Assembly (NCBI GenBank): GCA_016714225.1
Contig: JADJNS010000028.1
Span: forward strand, 1 to 64,000
Direction: 5' to 3'
DNA: 64,000 bases
Source of the DNA: Archangiaceae bacterium
Lineage (GTDB): Bacteria > Myxococcota > Myxococcia > Myxococcales > Myxococcaceae
Below the pieces are notes generated by a model. That model was not told where the DNA came from. It ran no database searches and saw nothing but the letters and a program-made list of their open reading frames with translations. Every line of letters begins with the position of its first letter. The first letter of the stretch is position 1. Below are positions 57,560 to 64,000 of the stretch, piece after piece. The translations under genes and the position numbers were made by a program.

Positions 57560-58654
57560 CTAGGCGGGGCGACTCCACGTCACGACGGTCGCAGCCCAGA
57601 GGAAACCAGCACCACATGCGTAGAGCATCACGCGATCGCCAGGCTGAAGATCGCCCTGCTCAACCGCAGAATCTAGATTTACTCCGATGTTGCCAGGACC
57701 CATGCCCGCATAGCGCGGAAAAGTGTCGACCGACTTCGCGTGGGCGAGCCCCGCGGCGGTGCGGGTGGCCTTGCTGAACCACGACACCGGCTGATGTGAG
57801 TACCAGTGGGTAATCTGCTTCTTGTCCATGCCGGCGCGGCGCAGCACGGTCTCGACCGCCTCGAGCGCCATGTCACACGACTGCGAGACCACCTCTTTGC
57901 CGATGTCGAGGTGCCGGGAGAAGAGGTACATCGGCCCGCCCGCCTGGTACCAGGGCTGGTCGTGCTTGGGCCCCACGCAGATGGCCTTGTTGAACTGGCT
58001 GACGCTGCGAATGGCGTGCGCCTCGAAGCCGTACTGGCCGGGCACCGGGCCCAGCACCACCGCGCCGGCGCCGTCGCCGAAGTTCACTCCGCCCGGGTCG
58101 TCCGGGTCAGCCAGCCGGGCCTGGGTGCCCGACGACACCACCAGCACGTGCTTCGCCTGGCCCATGCGAATCAGCGACTCGCCCACCATCAGCCCGCTGA
58201 TGAACGACGCGCAGCCCGAATCTACGCCCAGGGTCTGGGCGCGGTGCGCCCCGAGCGCCGCCTGAATGATGCCGCCGTTGCACGGCAGCGGGTTATCGGC
58301 GGGGAGCGAGTACACGATGATGGCGTCGAGGTCTGCGGGATCCATGCCGGCGTGCAACAGCGCCTTCTTGGCCGCGGCGATCTCCATGAACGAAGGCGCG
58401 TGCTCGGGCTCGAGCACGCGCCGCTCGACCGTGCCGCGAAACGGGTCGTTATAGGTCTCGAGCATGTGCTCGAACTGAATGCGCTGCGCCGGAGATTTGG
58501 CGCGCGAGAGCAGCACGTCGGGGCTGGTGACATCTTTCTGACGCCGCTCATCGAACTGCGCCCGGTACGAGGCGGGCCACCAATCGTTCTTCCGAACCGG
58601 AGCCGGCACGTACGAGCCGACTCCGAGAATTCCCACTCGCTCTCCGCTCTTCAT
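57560..58654 (-). CDS. 3-oxoacyl-ACP synthase III (FabH-like) family protein
   Basis: The product has 364 residues, AGGAG site and ATG at 58654. The Cys-His-Asn triad is complete: Cys148 in GVDSGCASFISG, His288 in HWYSHQPVSWF, Asn323 in GPGNIGVNLDSAVEQGD. KAS III enzymes condense acyl-CoA and malonyl-ACP or act in secondary metabolism. The N-terminal part has an extra basic insert (WWPASYRAQFDERRQKDVT) compared with FabH (about 317 residues). Its position next to a ThDP enzyme and hybrid kinases suggests a dedicated product under signal control. Confidence 0.88.
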   Translation of the reverse strand: MKSGERVGILGVGSYVPAPVRKNDWWPASYRAQFDERRQKDVTSPDVLLSRAKSPAQRIQFEHMLETYNDPFRGTVERRVLEPEHAPSFMEIAAAKKALLHAGMDPADLDAIIVYSLPADNPLPCNGGIIQAALGAHRAQTLGVDSGCASFISGLMVGESLIRMGQAKHVLVVSSGTQARLADPDDPGGVNFGDGAGAVVLGPVPGQYGFEAHAIRSVSQFNKAICVGPKHDQPWYQAGGPMYLFSRHLDIGKEVVSQSCDMALEAVETVLRRAGMDKKQITHWYSHQPVSWFSKATRTAAGLAHAKSVDTFPRYAGMGPGNIGVNLDSAVEQGDLQPGDRVMLYACGAGFLWAATVVTWSRPA

Positions 58655-58802
58655 CGGTTGCTCCTTTTGGCAGGTGCTGCTTGGAAACGGCTTGGGGTGG
58701 CGACCGCGAGGCCGCACCCCTCTCGAGGCTTTCGGGAATCGGGGCAGACCGTGAGAGGTGCGCCCGGCGGTCGAGGGCACCCTTCCACGGGTCAGCGGGC
58801 GT

Positions 58803-60545
58803 TCAGGGCGGCGTCACCGCTGCATTGACGGGGAAGCCGGCCGCAGCGTCTTTCAGGCCGGCCAGGCGCGCCGTGCGCGGAGGCCGCTCGTTGGGGTCGA
58901 TGCGCACGTCGAGCACCACCGGCCCCTCATTGCGGAGCAGCGGCCCAGCGCCGAGCGCGAGCAGGTCGCCCGGCTTGTCGATCTGAAAGACGCGCGCGCC
59001 CAGCCCCTTGGCCATCTCGCCCACGTCGGTGGTGAGCTTGAAGTCGGGGGTGCGGCCGAAGATGGTCTGGTGGCCGTTCTCGACCATGCCGTAGCGGCCG
59101 TCGTTCATCACCAGGTAGATGACGTTGAGGCCCAGCTTGGCTGCGTCGGCGATGTCGAGCCCCGACATCTCGAGCGTGCCGTCGCCGCAGATGGTCACCA
59201 CCGGCCGCTCGGGGTCGGCGAGCTTGCAGCCGATCGCCGCGCCCAGGCTCGACCCCATCGCCGCCAGGCCGAGCGAGAGCTGAAACGCATCGGGCTGATC
59301 GAGGGTGAGGTAGTGCAGGCCGAAGACGGTGTGGTCGCCCACGTCGGACAGGTAGAGGGTCGAGCCGGGCATCACCTGCTGCAGCTCCCACAGCACGCGC
59401 TGTGGCTTGATCTTCTCGCCGCCGATCGCCTCTTCGGGGTTGGTGAGGGTGCGGCGCGGCGGGTGCCGGCGGCGAATCGAGATCACCGGCGGCGCCAGGG
59501 TCTCGAGGGCGGTGAGCAGCGCGCCCGCCGAGCCGATGAGCCCCAGGTCGACCGGGTAGTTGCGGCCGATCTGCGACGAGTCGATGTCGATCTGAATGAA
59601 CGAGCGGCTGGGCTTGAGCTTGTCCGACCAGCCGTTGGTGGCGAGGTCTCCGAACGAGGTGCCGACCGCGATCAACACGTCGATGCCGCCCTCGACGTAC
59701 TCGGTGGCCGAGGGGTGACCGCCCAGCCCGAAGATGCCCATCGAGAGCGGGTGCGTCTCGGGGAACACGCCCTTCGCCTTGGGCGTGGTGGCCACCGGCA
59801 GCTGAAAGCGCTCGGCCACCGCGCGCAGCGCAGCGGGGCCGCGATCCCACCGGCAGCCCGAGCCAGCCAGCAGCATGGGGCGCTGCGCGGCGCTGAGCTG
59901 GTTCACCACCGCATAGAGGGTCGAGCGATCGACCTCGAACTTCGACTCGACGTTCACCGCCATGCGGGGCACGGTGGTGGCGGCGCCCTGCACGTCGAGC
60001 GGCAACGAGACGAACACCGGGCCGCGGCGGCCGCTGTTGGCGGTGGCCATCGCCTTGCGAATCGTGGAGACCGCGGCGTCGGGGCCGGTAATCTCGGTCG
60101 CCCACTTGGTGACGTGCTTCACCATCGCCACGATGTTGAGGTTGTAGGGGCTGCCCTCTTGCAGCGCGCCGCGCCCGAAGGTGCGGCGCGGCACCTCGCC
60201 GCCGATCATCACCACCGGCAGCCCGTCGCAGAAGCACGAGGCGATGCCGGTGATGGCGTTGGTGACCCCCGGCCCAGAGGTCGCCAACACCACGCCCACG
60301 GTGCCGGTGAGGCGGGCGTGCGCGGCAGCAGCGAACACCGCCGACGACTCGTGCCGGCTGTTCACCACCTTGATGCGCGGCTCGTCGAGCAGCGCGTCGT
60401 AGAGCGCCGAGATGGCGCCACCGGGTACGCCGAAGATGGTGGTGACGCCGGCATCTCGCAGCGCCCTCACGATCTGGTCGGCGACTCTGACTCCAACCGC
60501 GGGAGACTGACGCGGGACGACAGCCAACTGCGGTTGGATACTCAT
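58803..60545 (-). CDS. Thiamine-pyrophosphate-dependent enzyme, acetolactate-synthase-like
   Basis: The product has 580 residues. N-terminal ThDP Pyr domain has the catalytic Glu66 in VNSRHESSAVFA. The C-terminal PP domain has VTICGDGTLEMSGLDIADAA with the metal motif GDG...NDGRYG. The middle domain lacks an obvious FAD-binding signature, so the activity may be a carboligase or decarboxylase rather than acetolactate synthase itself. Upstream (58655-58802), 148 bases with a GC-rich inverted repeat separate it from the KAS III gene. Confidence 0.9.
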   Translation of the reverse strand: MSIQPQLAVVPRQSPAVGVRVADQIVRALRDAGVTTIFGVPGGAISALYDALLDEPRIKVVNSRHESSAVFAAAAHARLTGTVGVVLATSGPGVTNAITGIASCFCDGLPVVMIGGEVPRRTFGRGALQEGSPYNLNIVAMVKHVTKWATEITGPDAAVSTIRKAMATANSGRRGPVFVSLPLDVQGAATTVPRMAVNVESKFEVDRSTLYAVVNQLSAAQRPMLLAGSGCRWDRGPAALRAVAERFQLPVATTPKAKGVFPETHPLSMGIFGLGGHPSATEYVEGGIDVLIAVGTSFGDLATNGWSDKLKPSRSFIQIDIDSSQIGRNYPVDLGLIGSAGALLTALETLAPPVISIRRRHPPRRTLTNPEEAIGGEKIKPQRVLWELQQVMPGSTLYLSDVGDHTVFGLHYLTLDQPDAFQLSLGLAAMGSSLGAAIGCKLADPERPVVTICGDGTLEMSGLDIADAAKLGLNVIYLVMNDGRYGMVENGHQTIFGRTPDFKLTTDVGEMAKGLGARVFQIDKPGDLLALGAGPLLRNEGPVVLDVRIDPNERPPRTARLAGLKDAAAGFPVNAAVTPP

Positions 60546-60551
60546 TTGCGA

Positions 60552-61157
60552 CTACTCCGCTGCAGCAAACGGATTTCGATCCGTCGTCACCAGCTCCACG
60601 ACATCGGCAGCGGCGACAGGTTTCTTCAGCACTGCGCGCGCACCGAGCGCGAGCATCTTCTTTTCGATATCGGCATCGGTGTTGCCGGTGATGACCACCA
60701 CCTCGATCGCCCGGGTGGCTTCGTTCTCTTTGATGCGCTTCAAGACCTCGGTACCGTCGAGGTTGGGCATGTTGACGTCGAGGATCAGCGAGTCGGGGCG
60801 CTCGGCGCCGATGCGCAACAAGGCCTCGATGCCGCTGTCGAACGTCTGCAGGTCGATGCGATCTTTGTAGGTGCGCATCGCGCGAGAGAACGACGTGAGC
60901 AGGCCCTTGTCGTCGTCGATCATGTAGACCTTGCGAGGGCCGGCGCCGCGCAGCTGCTTGGGCACGAACATGCCCTGCTCTTTCAAGAAGGTGAGCAGGT
61001 CGGCCGAGCGAATGCGGCGATGACCGCCGGCGGTGCGGTACGCGGGAAGGATGCCGTCGTTCACCCACTTCACCACCGTGCTCGCGTTGAGCTGGAGAAG
61101 CACCCCCACTTCATGCGAGGTCAACAACGTGTCCGGGTGGATGGGCTGTGCGTCCAT
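60552..61157 (-). CDS. HTH (excisionase/MerR-like)-receiver regulator
   Basis: The product has 201 residues. ATG 61157 has an AGGA site; the longer start at 61178 is not needed. The N-terminal HTH is excisionase/MerR-like (LLTSHEVGVLLQLNASTVVK, NDGILPAYRTAGGHRRI). The receiver has VYMIDDDKGLL, phosphoacceptor Asp in SLILDVNMPNLDG and VLKKP Lys. Having the DNA-binding domain first is the reverse of OmpR/NarL regulators. It is 6 bases downstream in order from the ThDP gene start (60545) and so may be co-transcribed with it. Confidence 0.88.
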   Translation of the reverse strand: MDAQPIHPDTLLTSHEVGVLLQLNASTVVKWVNDGILPAYRTAGGHRRIRSADLLTFLKEQGMFVPKQLRGAGPRKVYMIDDDKGLLTSFSRAMRTYKDRIDLQTFDSGIEALLRIGAERPDSLILDVNMPNLDGTEVLKRIKENEATRAIEVVVITGNTDADIEKKMLALGARAVLKKPVAAADVVELVTTDRNPFAAAE

Positions 61158-61199
61158 GTCGATCCTGGTTTTTGGCAAGTTGAAGTGAGATGAAAAAGA

Positions 61200-61220
61200 A
61201 GCGCGCTAGTAGCACGCGCT
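61200..61220. promoter_or_regulatory. Inverted repeat upstream of the HTH-receiver gene
   Basis: AGCGCG and CGCGCT (61200-61205 and 61215-61220) frame a centre GCTAGTAGC. Seen from the minus strand it lies 43-63 bases upstream of the ATG and overlaps a weak TACTAG -10 with TTGCGC 18 bases before it. It could be an autoregulatory operator. Confidence 0.35.
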
Positions 61221-61385
61221 GCAGAAAACGCGCAAACCCACCAGACCCACGAAACCACCCGTCTCCATCGTGGAGCGGCCCTTGATCAAGATCCGTTCCG
61301 CACGTGTTCGCGCGCGGTTGCGCCGACCCGCCGGGGGTGCCGACCGACCCGGGCTCGCGGCCTCCGCGTTGCAACGTGCAGCACC

Positions 61386-61781
61386 ATGCGTTCAACCGTG
61401 ATGATCGTCGATGACGAAGCGCCGCTCCTTCGAGCGATGCAGCGCCTGCTGCAGAAGTCGTTCGACGTGGTCACCGCAGACTGCGCCAACTCGGCGCTCT
61501 CGCTCTACCAGGGCCGCGTCACCGCCGTGCTGACCGACTTTTCCATGCCTGATGGCGATGGGTTGCACCTCGCCCGACAGCTCCGTGCACGCGGCTACAA
61601 AGGAGCGATCGCCGTCTTGAGCGCGGTGGTCGAGAGCGACGAGCTGCGCAACGCGCTCTCCACCGGAGAGGTCGACGAGCTGATCAGCAAGCCCTGGAGC
61701 TCGGCGATGTTGCTCCAGCGCGTCACCGCGCTCTGCGACAAGGGCCCACCGGTCGTTGCCGACCCGGCGGGTGCGGCGTGA
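61386..61781 (+). CDS. Single-domain response regulator
   Basis: The product has 131 residues: one receiver (VMIVDDEAPLLRAMQRLLQK), phosphoacceptor Asp51 in AVLTDFSMPDGDG, ISKPW Lys. It has no output domain, so it probably carries phosphate between kinases of the cluster. The tail is Ala/Pro-rich. It is divergent from the HTH-receiver gene. Confidence 0.9.
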   Translation: MRSTVMIVDDEAPLLRAMQRLLQKSFDVVTADCANSALSLYQGRVTAVLTDFSMPDGDGLHLARQLRARGYKGAIAVLSAVVESDELRNALSTGEVDELISKPWSSAMLLQRVTALCDKGPPVVADPAGAA

Positions 61782-61796
61782 CCCGGCTGCAAGCCC

Positions 61797-63455
61797 TCAG
61801 CAGTGGGTGCACAGGTAGTTGAGGGGGTAGCAGGCCTTTCGGCAGAAGGACCCCATCATGCAGCCGGTGCAGACCGGCGTGCCCCCATCGGGGTCGCAGG
61901 CCGGGCCGCCACCACACGCGCAGTCGCCGTTCGCGCAGCGGTCTGAGGTGCCCGGGTCGCAGGCCCCGCAGCCGAACGCGCCGCTGCAGCGCGGAAAGCT
62001 GTTCGCGCAGACCGAGCCGCCGCAGCAGCCGCCCGGGCAGCTGACGGTGGGACCCGAGAGGTTGCAGGTGCAGGTGTCGTTGCCGGGGTCGCACGCCGCG
62101 TTGAAGCCGCAGCTCACGCACGCACGACCGCCCACGCCACACGCCAGCTGGCCGGGGCTCGGAACGCAGGTGTTGCCGCTGCAGCAGCCGCTGGGGCAGC
62201 TCGCCGCGTTGCACAGGCAGGCGTCGCCCGCGCACTGCTGGCCTGGGCTGCAGGCGGGGTTGGCTCCGCAGGTGCACTGCCCCGAGGTCGAGCACGCGTT
62301 GGCGGTGAAGGCGCAGCTCTGGCACTGCGCGCCGTTGAGCCCGCAGCTGCCGACCGACGAGGCGGTGCACGCGCCGGTCGCCCCACCCTGGCAGCAGCCC
62401 GCATCGCAGCTCGCCGCGTTGCACTGACAGGTGCCGCCGACGCACTGCTTGCCGGCCGGGCAGGCGGCCCCGGCGCCGCACGCGCACTGGCCCGCCGCAC
62501 TGCAGCGGTCGGCGACGAACGGGTCGCACGCCTGGCACGAGGTGCCCACCGCCGCGCACGCGGTGACCGAGCGGGCGGTGCAGGTGGCGCCTGCGCAGCA
62601 GCCGCCGTCACAGCTGGTGGCGTCGCAGACGCACTGCCCGCCCGCGCAGCGCTGCCCCGCGGCGCAGGCCGCCGAGCCTCCACACGAGCAGGCGCCGTTC
62701 GCGCCGCAGCGGTCGGAGGTCTTGAGGTCGCACACCGCGCATGCGGCTCCGCCCGAGCCGCAGCTGGGGAAGCTGGTCTGGCAGGTGTTGGCGAGGCAGC
62801 AGCCAGAGGCGCAGCTGGCCGCGGTACAGCTGCACACTCCGGCGTCGCAGGCCTGCCCGCTGGGGCACTGCACCGCGCTGCCGCAGCGGCACGCTCCGCC
62901 GCTGCACGAGTCGGAGCGCGCGGGGTCGCACGCGGTGCACACCCCGGCGTCGTTGCCGCAGTGTGCGAGCGCCGAGGCGCTGCACGCCGAGCCGCTGCAG
63001 CAGCCGCCTGCGCAGGTGGCGGGGTTGCAGCTCTCGCACGCCCCGCCGTCGCAGCTGCCGCCGGCGGCGCAGCTGGTGCAGGCCATGCCGGCGACCCCGC
63101 AGTGCGCCGCGGTGGTGCCGCTCTCGCAGACGTCGCCGTTGCAGCACCCCGTCGGGCACGAGCTGGCCGTGCAGCGGCAGGCGTTGCCCGAGCACTCCTG
63201 GCCGCTGGCGCAGTGCGGCTGGCAGATGCCCCAGCTGCGGTGGGCGCAGGTCTCGACGTTGTCGCAGCCGCCGCCACAGCTGCGGGTGGCGCCGTTCTCA
63301 CAGGGCTGCGGCACGCAGGTGCTGTCGACGCAGTGCTCGTCGGCGGCGCAGTCGGGGTCGAAGTTGCACCGCTTGCCGGGCCCGTTGCTGCAGGCGACCG
63401 CGCCGAGCGCGAGCACACCCACCACCGCCGCCAGTGTTCGAGAGGTCCCCACCAT
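61797..63455 (-). CDS. Cysteine-rich lipoprotein with tandem repeats
   Basis: The product has 552 residues. The start MVGTSRTLAAVVGVLALGAV with lipobox GAVAC gives a lipoprotein. Almost the whole mature part is a Cys-rich tandem array of about 50-60 residues per unit (pattern CxxxSCxxGCCxGxxC, then CGxxGxxCxxCxxxxSDRC, then CxCGxxxxCPxGQxC), at least seven copies. Disulfide-linked surface modules of this kind occur in myxobacteria, but the function is unknown. A second Cys-rich zone near the start (CNFDPDCAADEHCVDSTCVP) resembles Dickkopf/EGF-like Cys spacing. Confidence 0.85.
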   Translation of the reverse strand: MVGTSRTLAAVVGVLALGAVACSNGPGKRCNFDPDCAADEHCVDSTCVPQPCENGATRSCGGGCDNVETCAHRSWGICQPHCASGQECSGNACRCTASSCPTGCCNGDVCESGTTAAHCGVAGMACTSCAAGGSCDGGACESCNPATCAGGCCSGSACSASALAHCGNDAGVCTACDPARSDSCSGGACRCGSAVQCPSGQACDAGVCSCTAASCASGCCLANTCQTSFPSCGSGGAACAVCDLKTSDRCGANGACSCGGSAACAAGQRCAGGQCVCDATSCDGGCCAGATCTARSVTACAAVGTSCQACDPFVADRCSAAGQCACGAGAACPAGKQCVGGTCQCNAASCDAGCCQGGATGACTASSVGSCGLNGAQCQSCAFTANACSTSGQCTCGANPACSPGQQCAGDACLCNAASCPSGCCSGNTCVPSPGQLACGVGGRACVSCGFNAACDPGNDTCTCNLSGPTVSCPGGCCGGSVCANSFPRCSGAFGCGACDPGTSDRCANGDCACGGGPACDPDGGTPVCTGCMMGSFCRKACYPLNYLCTHC

Positions 63456-63599
63456 GAGGGGGAAGCAACCGCAAAGACCGACACCCGTCAACGAATCGCG
63501 GGGCGCGCTGACCCACCCTGTCGATTTCCACCCTGAGCGGGAAGTGTGTGATCGACCACTTGAAGCAGGCCCGCCGCTTGAAAACACTGAATTCCCGAG

Positions 63600-64000
63600 A
63601 TGCGAATCATCGGCTCGCTGCTGGCTGTGACGCTGACCGGTTGCGGCGGGCCGGTGGAGGCCGAGGCCGACGGCGCGGCGGCTGAAGCGGCCGAAACGGC
63701 CGAGACGGCCCTGTCGGCGAGCAAGGCGAAGGTGCGCGTGAGCACCTCGCGCCAGTCGGCGAAGGCGCGCCGCGCGTACGACGTTTCGAGCACCAACACC
63801 CTGTTCTTCATCGCCGAGGCTCGCGGCTGTACCCGCCATCTCGCCTTCGAGGTGATGGAGCCCGGCGGCAACGTGTGGCAGCGCAGCGAGGCGGCGTGCG
63901 AGGCGCGGGTGGTCGCGTCGATGCCGATCTCCGGCACGTGGATTCAGCAGTTCTCGATGACCGGCACGTGGACGGTGAAGGTGTTCGTCGACGACGCTCC
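63600..64000 (+). CDS. Lipoprotein, 3'-partial
   Basis: The gene is open to the window end. ATG 63600 gives MRIIGSLLAVTLTGCGGPVE with lipobox LTGC, then an Ala/Glu-rich linker (EAEADGAAAEAAETAETA) and a beta-rich domain (NTLFFIAEARGCTRHLAFEV, PISGTWIQQFSMTGTWTVKV) in which two Cys may pair. No family recognised; the C-terminal part is not in the window. Confidence 0.7.
   Translation, partial: MRIIGSLLAVTLTGCGGPVEAEADGAAAEAAETAETALSASKAKVRVSTSRQSAKARRAYDVSSTNTLFFIAEARGCTRHLAFEVMEPGGNVWQRSEAACEARVVASMPISGTWIQQFSMTGTWTVKVFVDDA

Noticed and set aside
58681..58790. GC-rich inverted repeats between the ThDP and KAS III genes as a terminator
   Set aside because: Arms such as GGGGTG/CACCCC are short and no U-run follows, so a terminator is not supported.

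Overview
The window looks like a chromosomal segment of a high-GC myxobacterium (Myxococcota, probably Cystobacterineae-like). The reasons are the strong third-position GC, the many GTG starts with 4-base GTGA/ATGA overlaps, the abundance of lipoproteins with odd repeat architectures (MopE-type metal-binding repeats, Big_2 Ig domains, Cys-rich modules, Gly-Gly-x-Ala linkers), the many hybrid kinases and receivers, and a multidomain reductase/AMP-ligase/ACP/acyltransferase of the kind reported for myxobacterial ether lipids. No species is assigned.

Layout. 1-3.6 kb: a damaged rRNA methyltransferase, a Cys-cluster protein and two unknown exported proteins. 3.5-6.5 kb: an ECF sigma factor, a membrane-anchored TPR-like partner and a lipoprotein, all translationally coupled. 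6.5-11.6 kb: an OmpA/TSP3 outer-membrane protein, a thioredoxin-like protein, a SixA-like phosphatase, CyaY and small unknowns. 11.3-16.3 kb (minus strand): the translation operon rpsB-tsf-[79 aa ORF]-pyrH-frr, followed by a degenerate REC-GGDEF protein; EF-Ts carries an internal insert. 16.5-23.2 kb: a giant MopE-repeat lipoprotein, a cNMP-binding protein, trxB, a 336 bp terminal-inverted-repeat element and an RlmM-like methyltransferase. 23.3-30.5 kb: secA, a 12-domain Ig-like lipoprotein and a GntR regulator. 30.5-39.1 kb: ComM/YifB ATPase, then an ExbB-ExbD-ExbD-TonB set facing an Oar-like TonB-dependent receptor with a lipoprotein partner. 39.2-45.5 kb: a radical SAM enzyme, an FAD oxidoreductase, and a MORN/RHH-like/SUFU trio. 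45.5-52 kb: a collagen-like IPT protein, an NAD-dependent epimerase and the giant lipid-modifying enzyme. 53-62 kb: a signalling cluster (receiver-kinase, kinase-receiver-kinase, HTH-receiver, lone receiver) around a KAS III and a ThDP enzyme. 62-64 kb: two lipoproteins, the last cut by the window end.

How genes work together. The clearest functional units are the ribosome/translation operon, the Ton energy module with its receptor and lipoprotein (the receptor promoter has a palindrome exactly filling the -35/-10 spacer), the ether-lipid-like pair, and the two-component cluster wrapped around two biosynthetic enzymes. At least six apparent single-base indels break otherwise good genes (about 106, 395, 411, 3007, 32965-32969 and 50802), which suggests draft-quality sequence rather than six pseudogenes.
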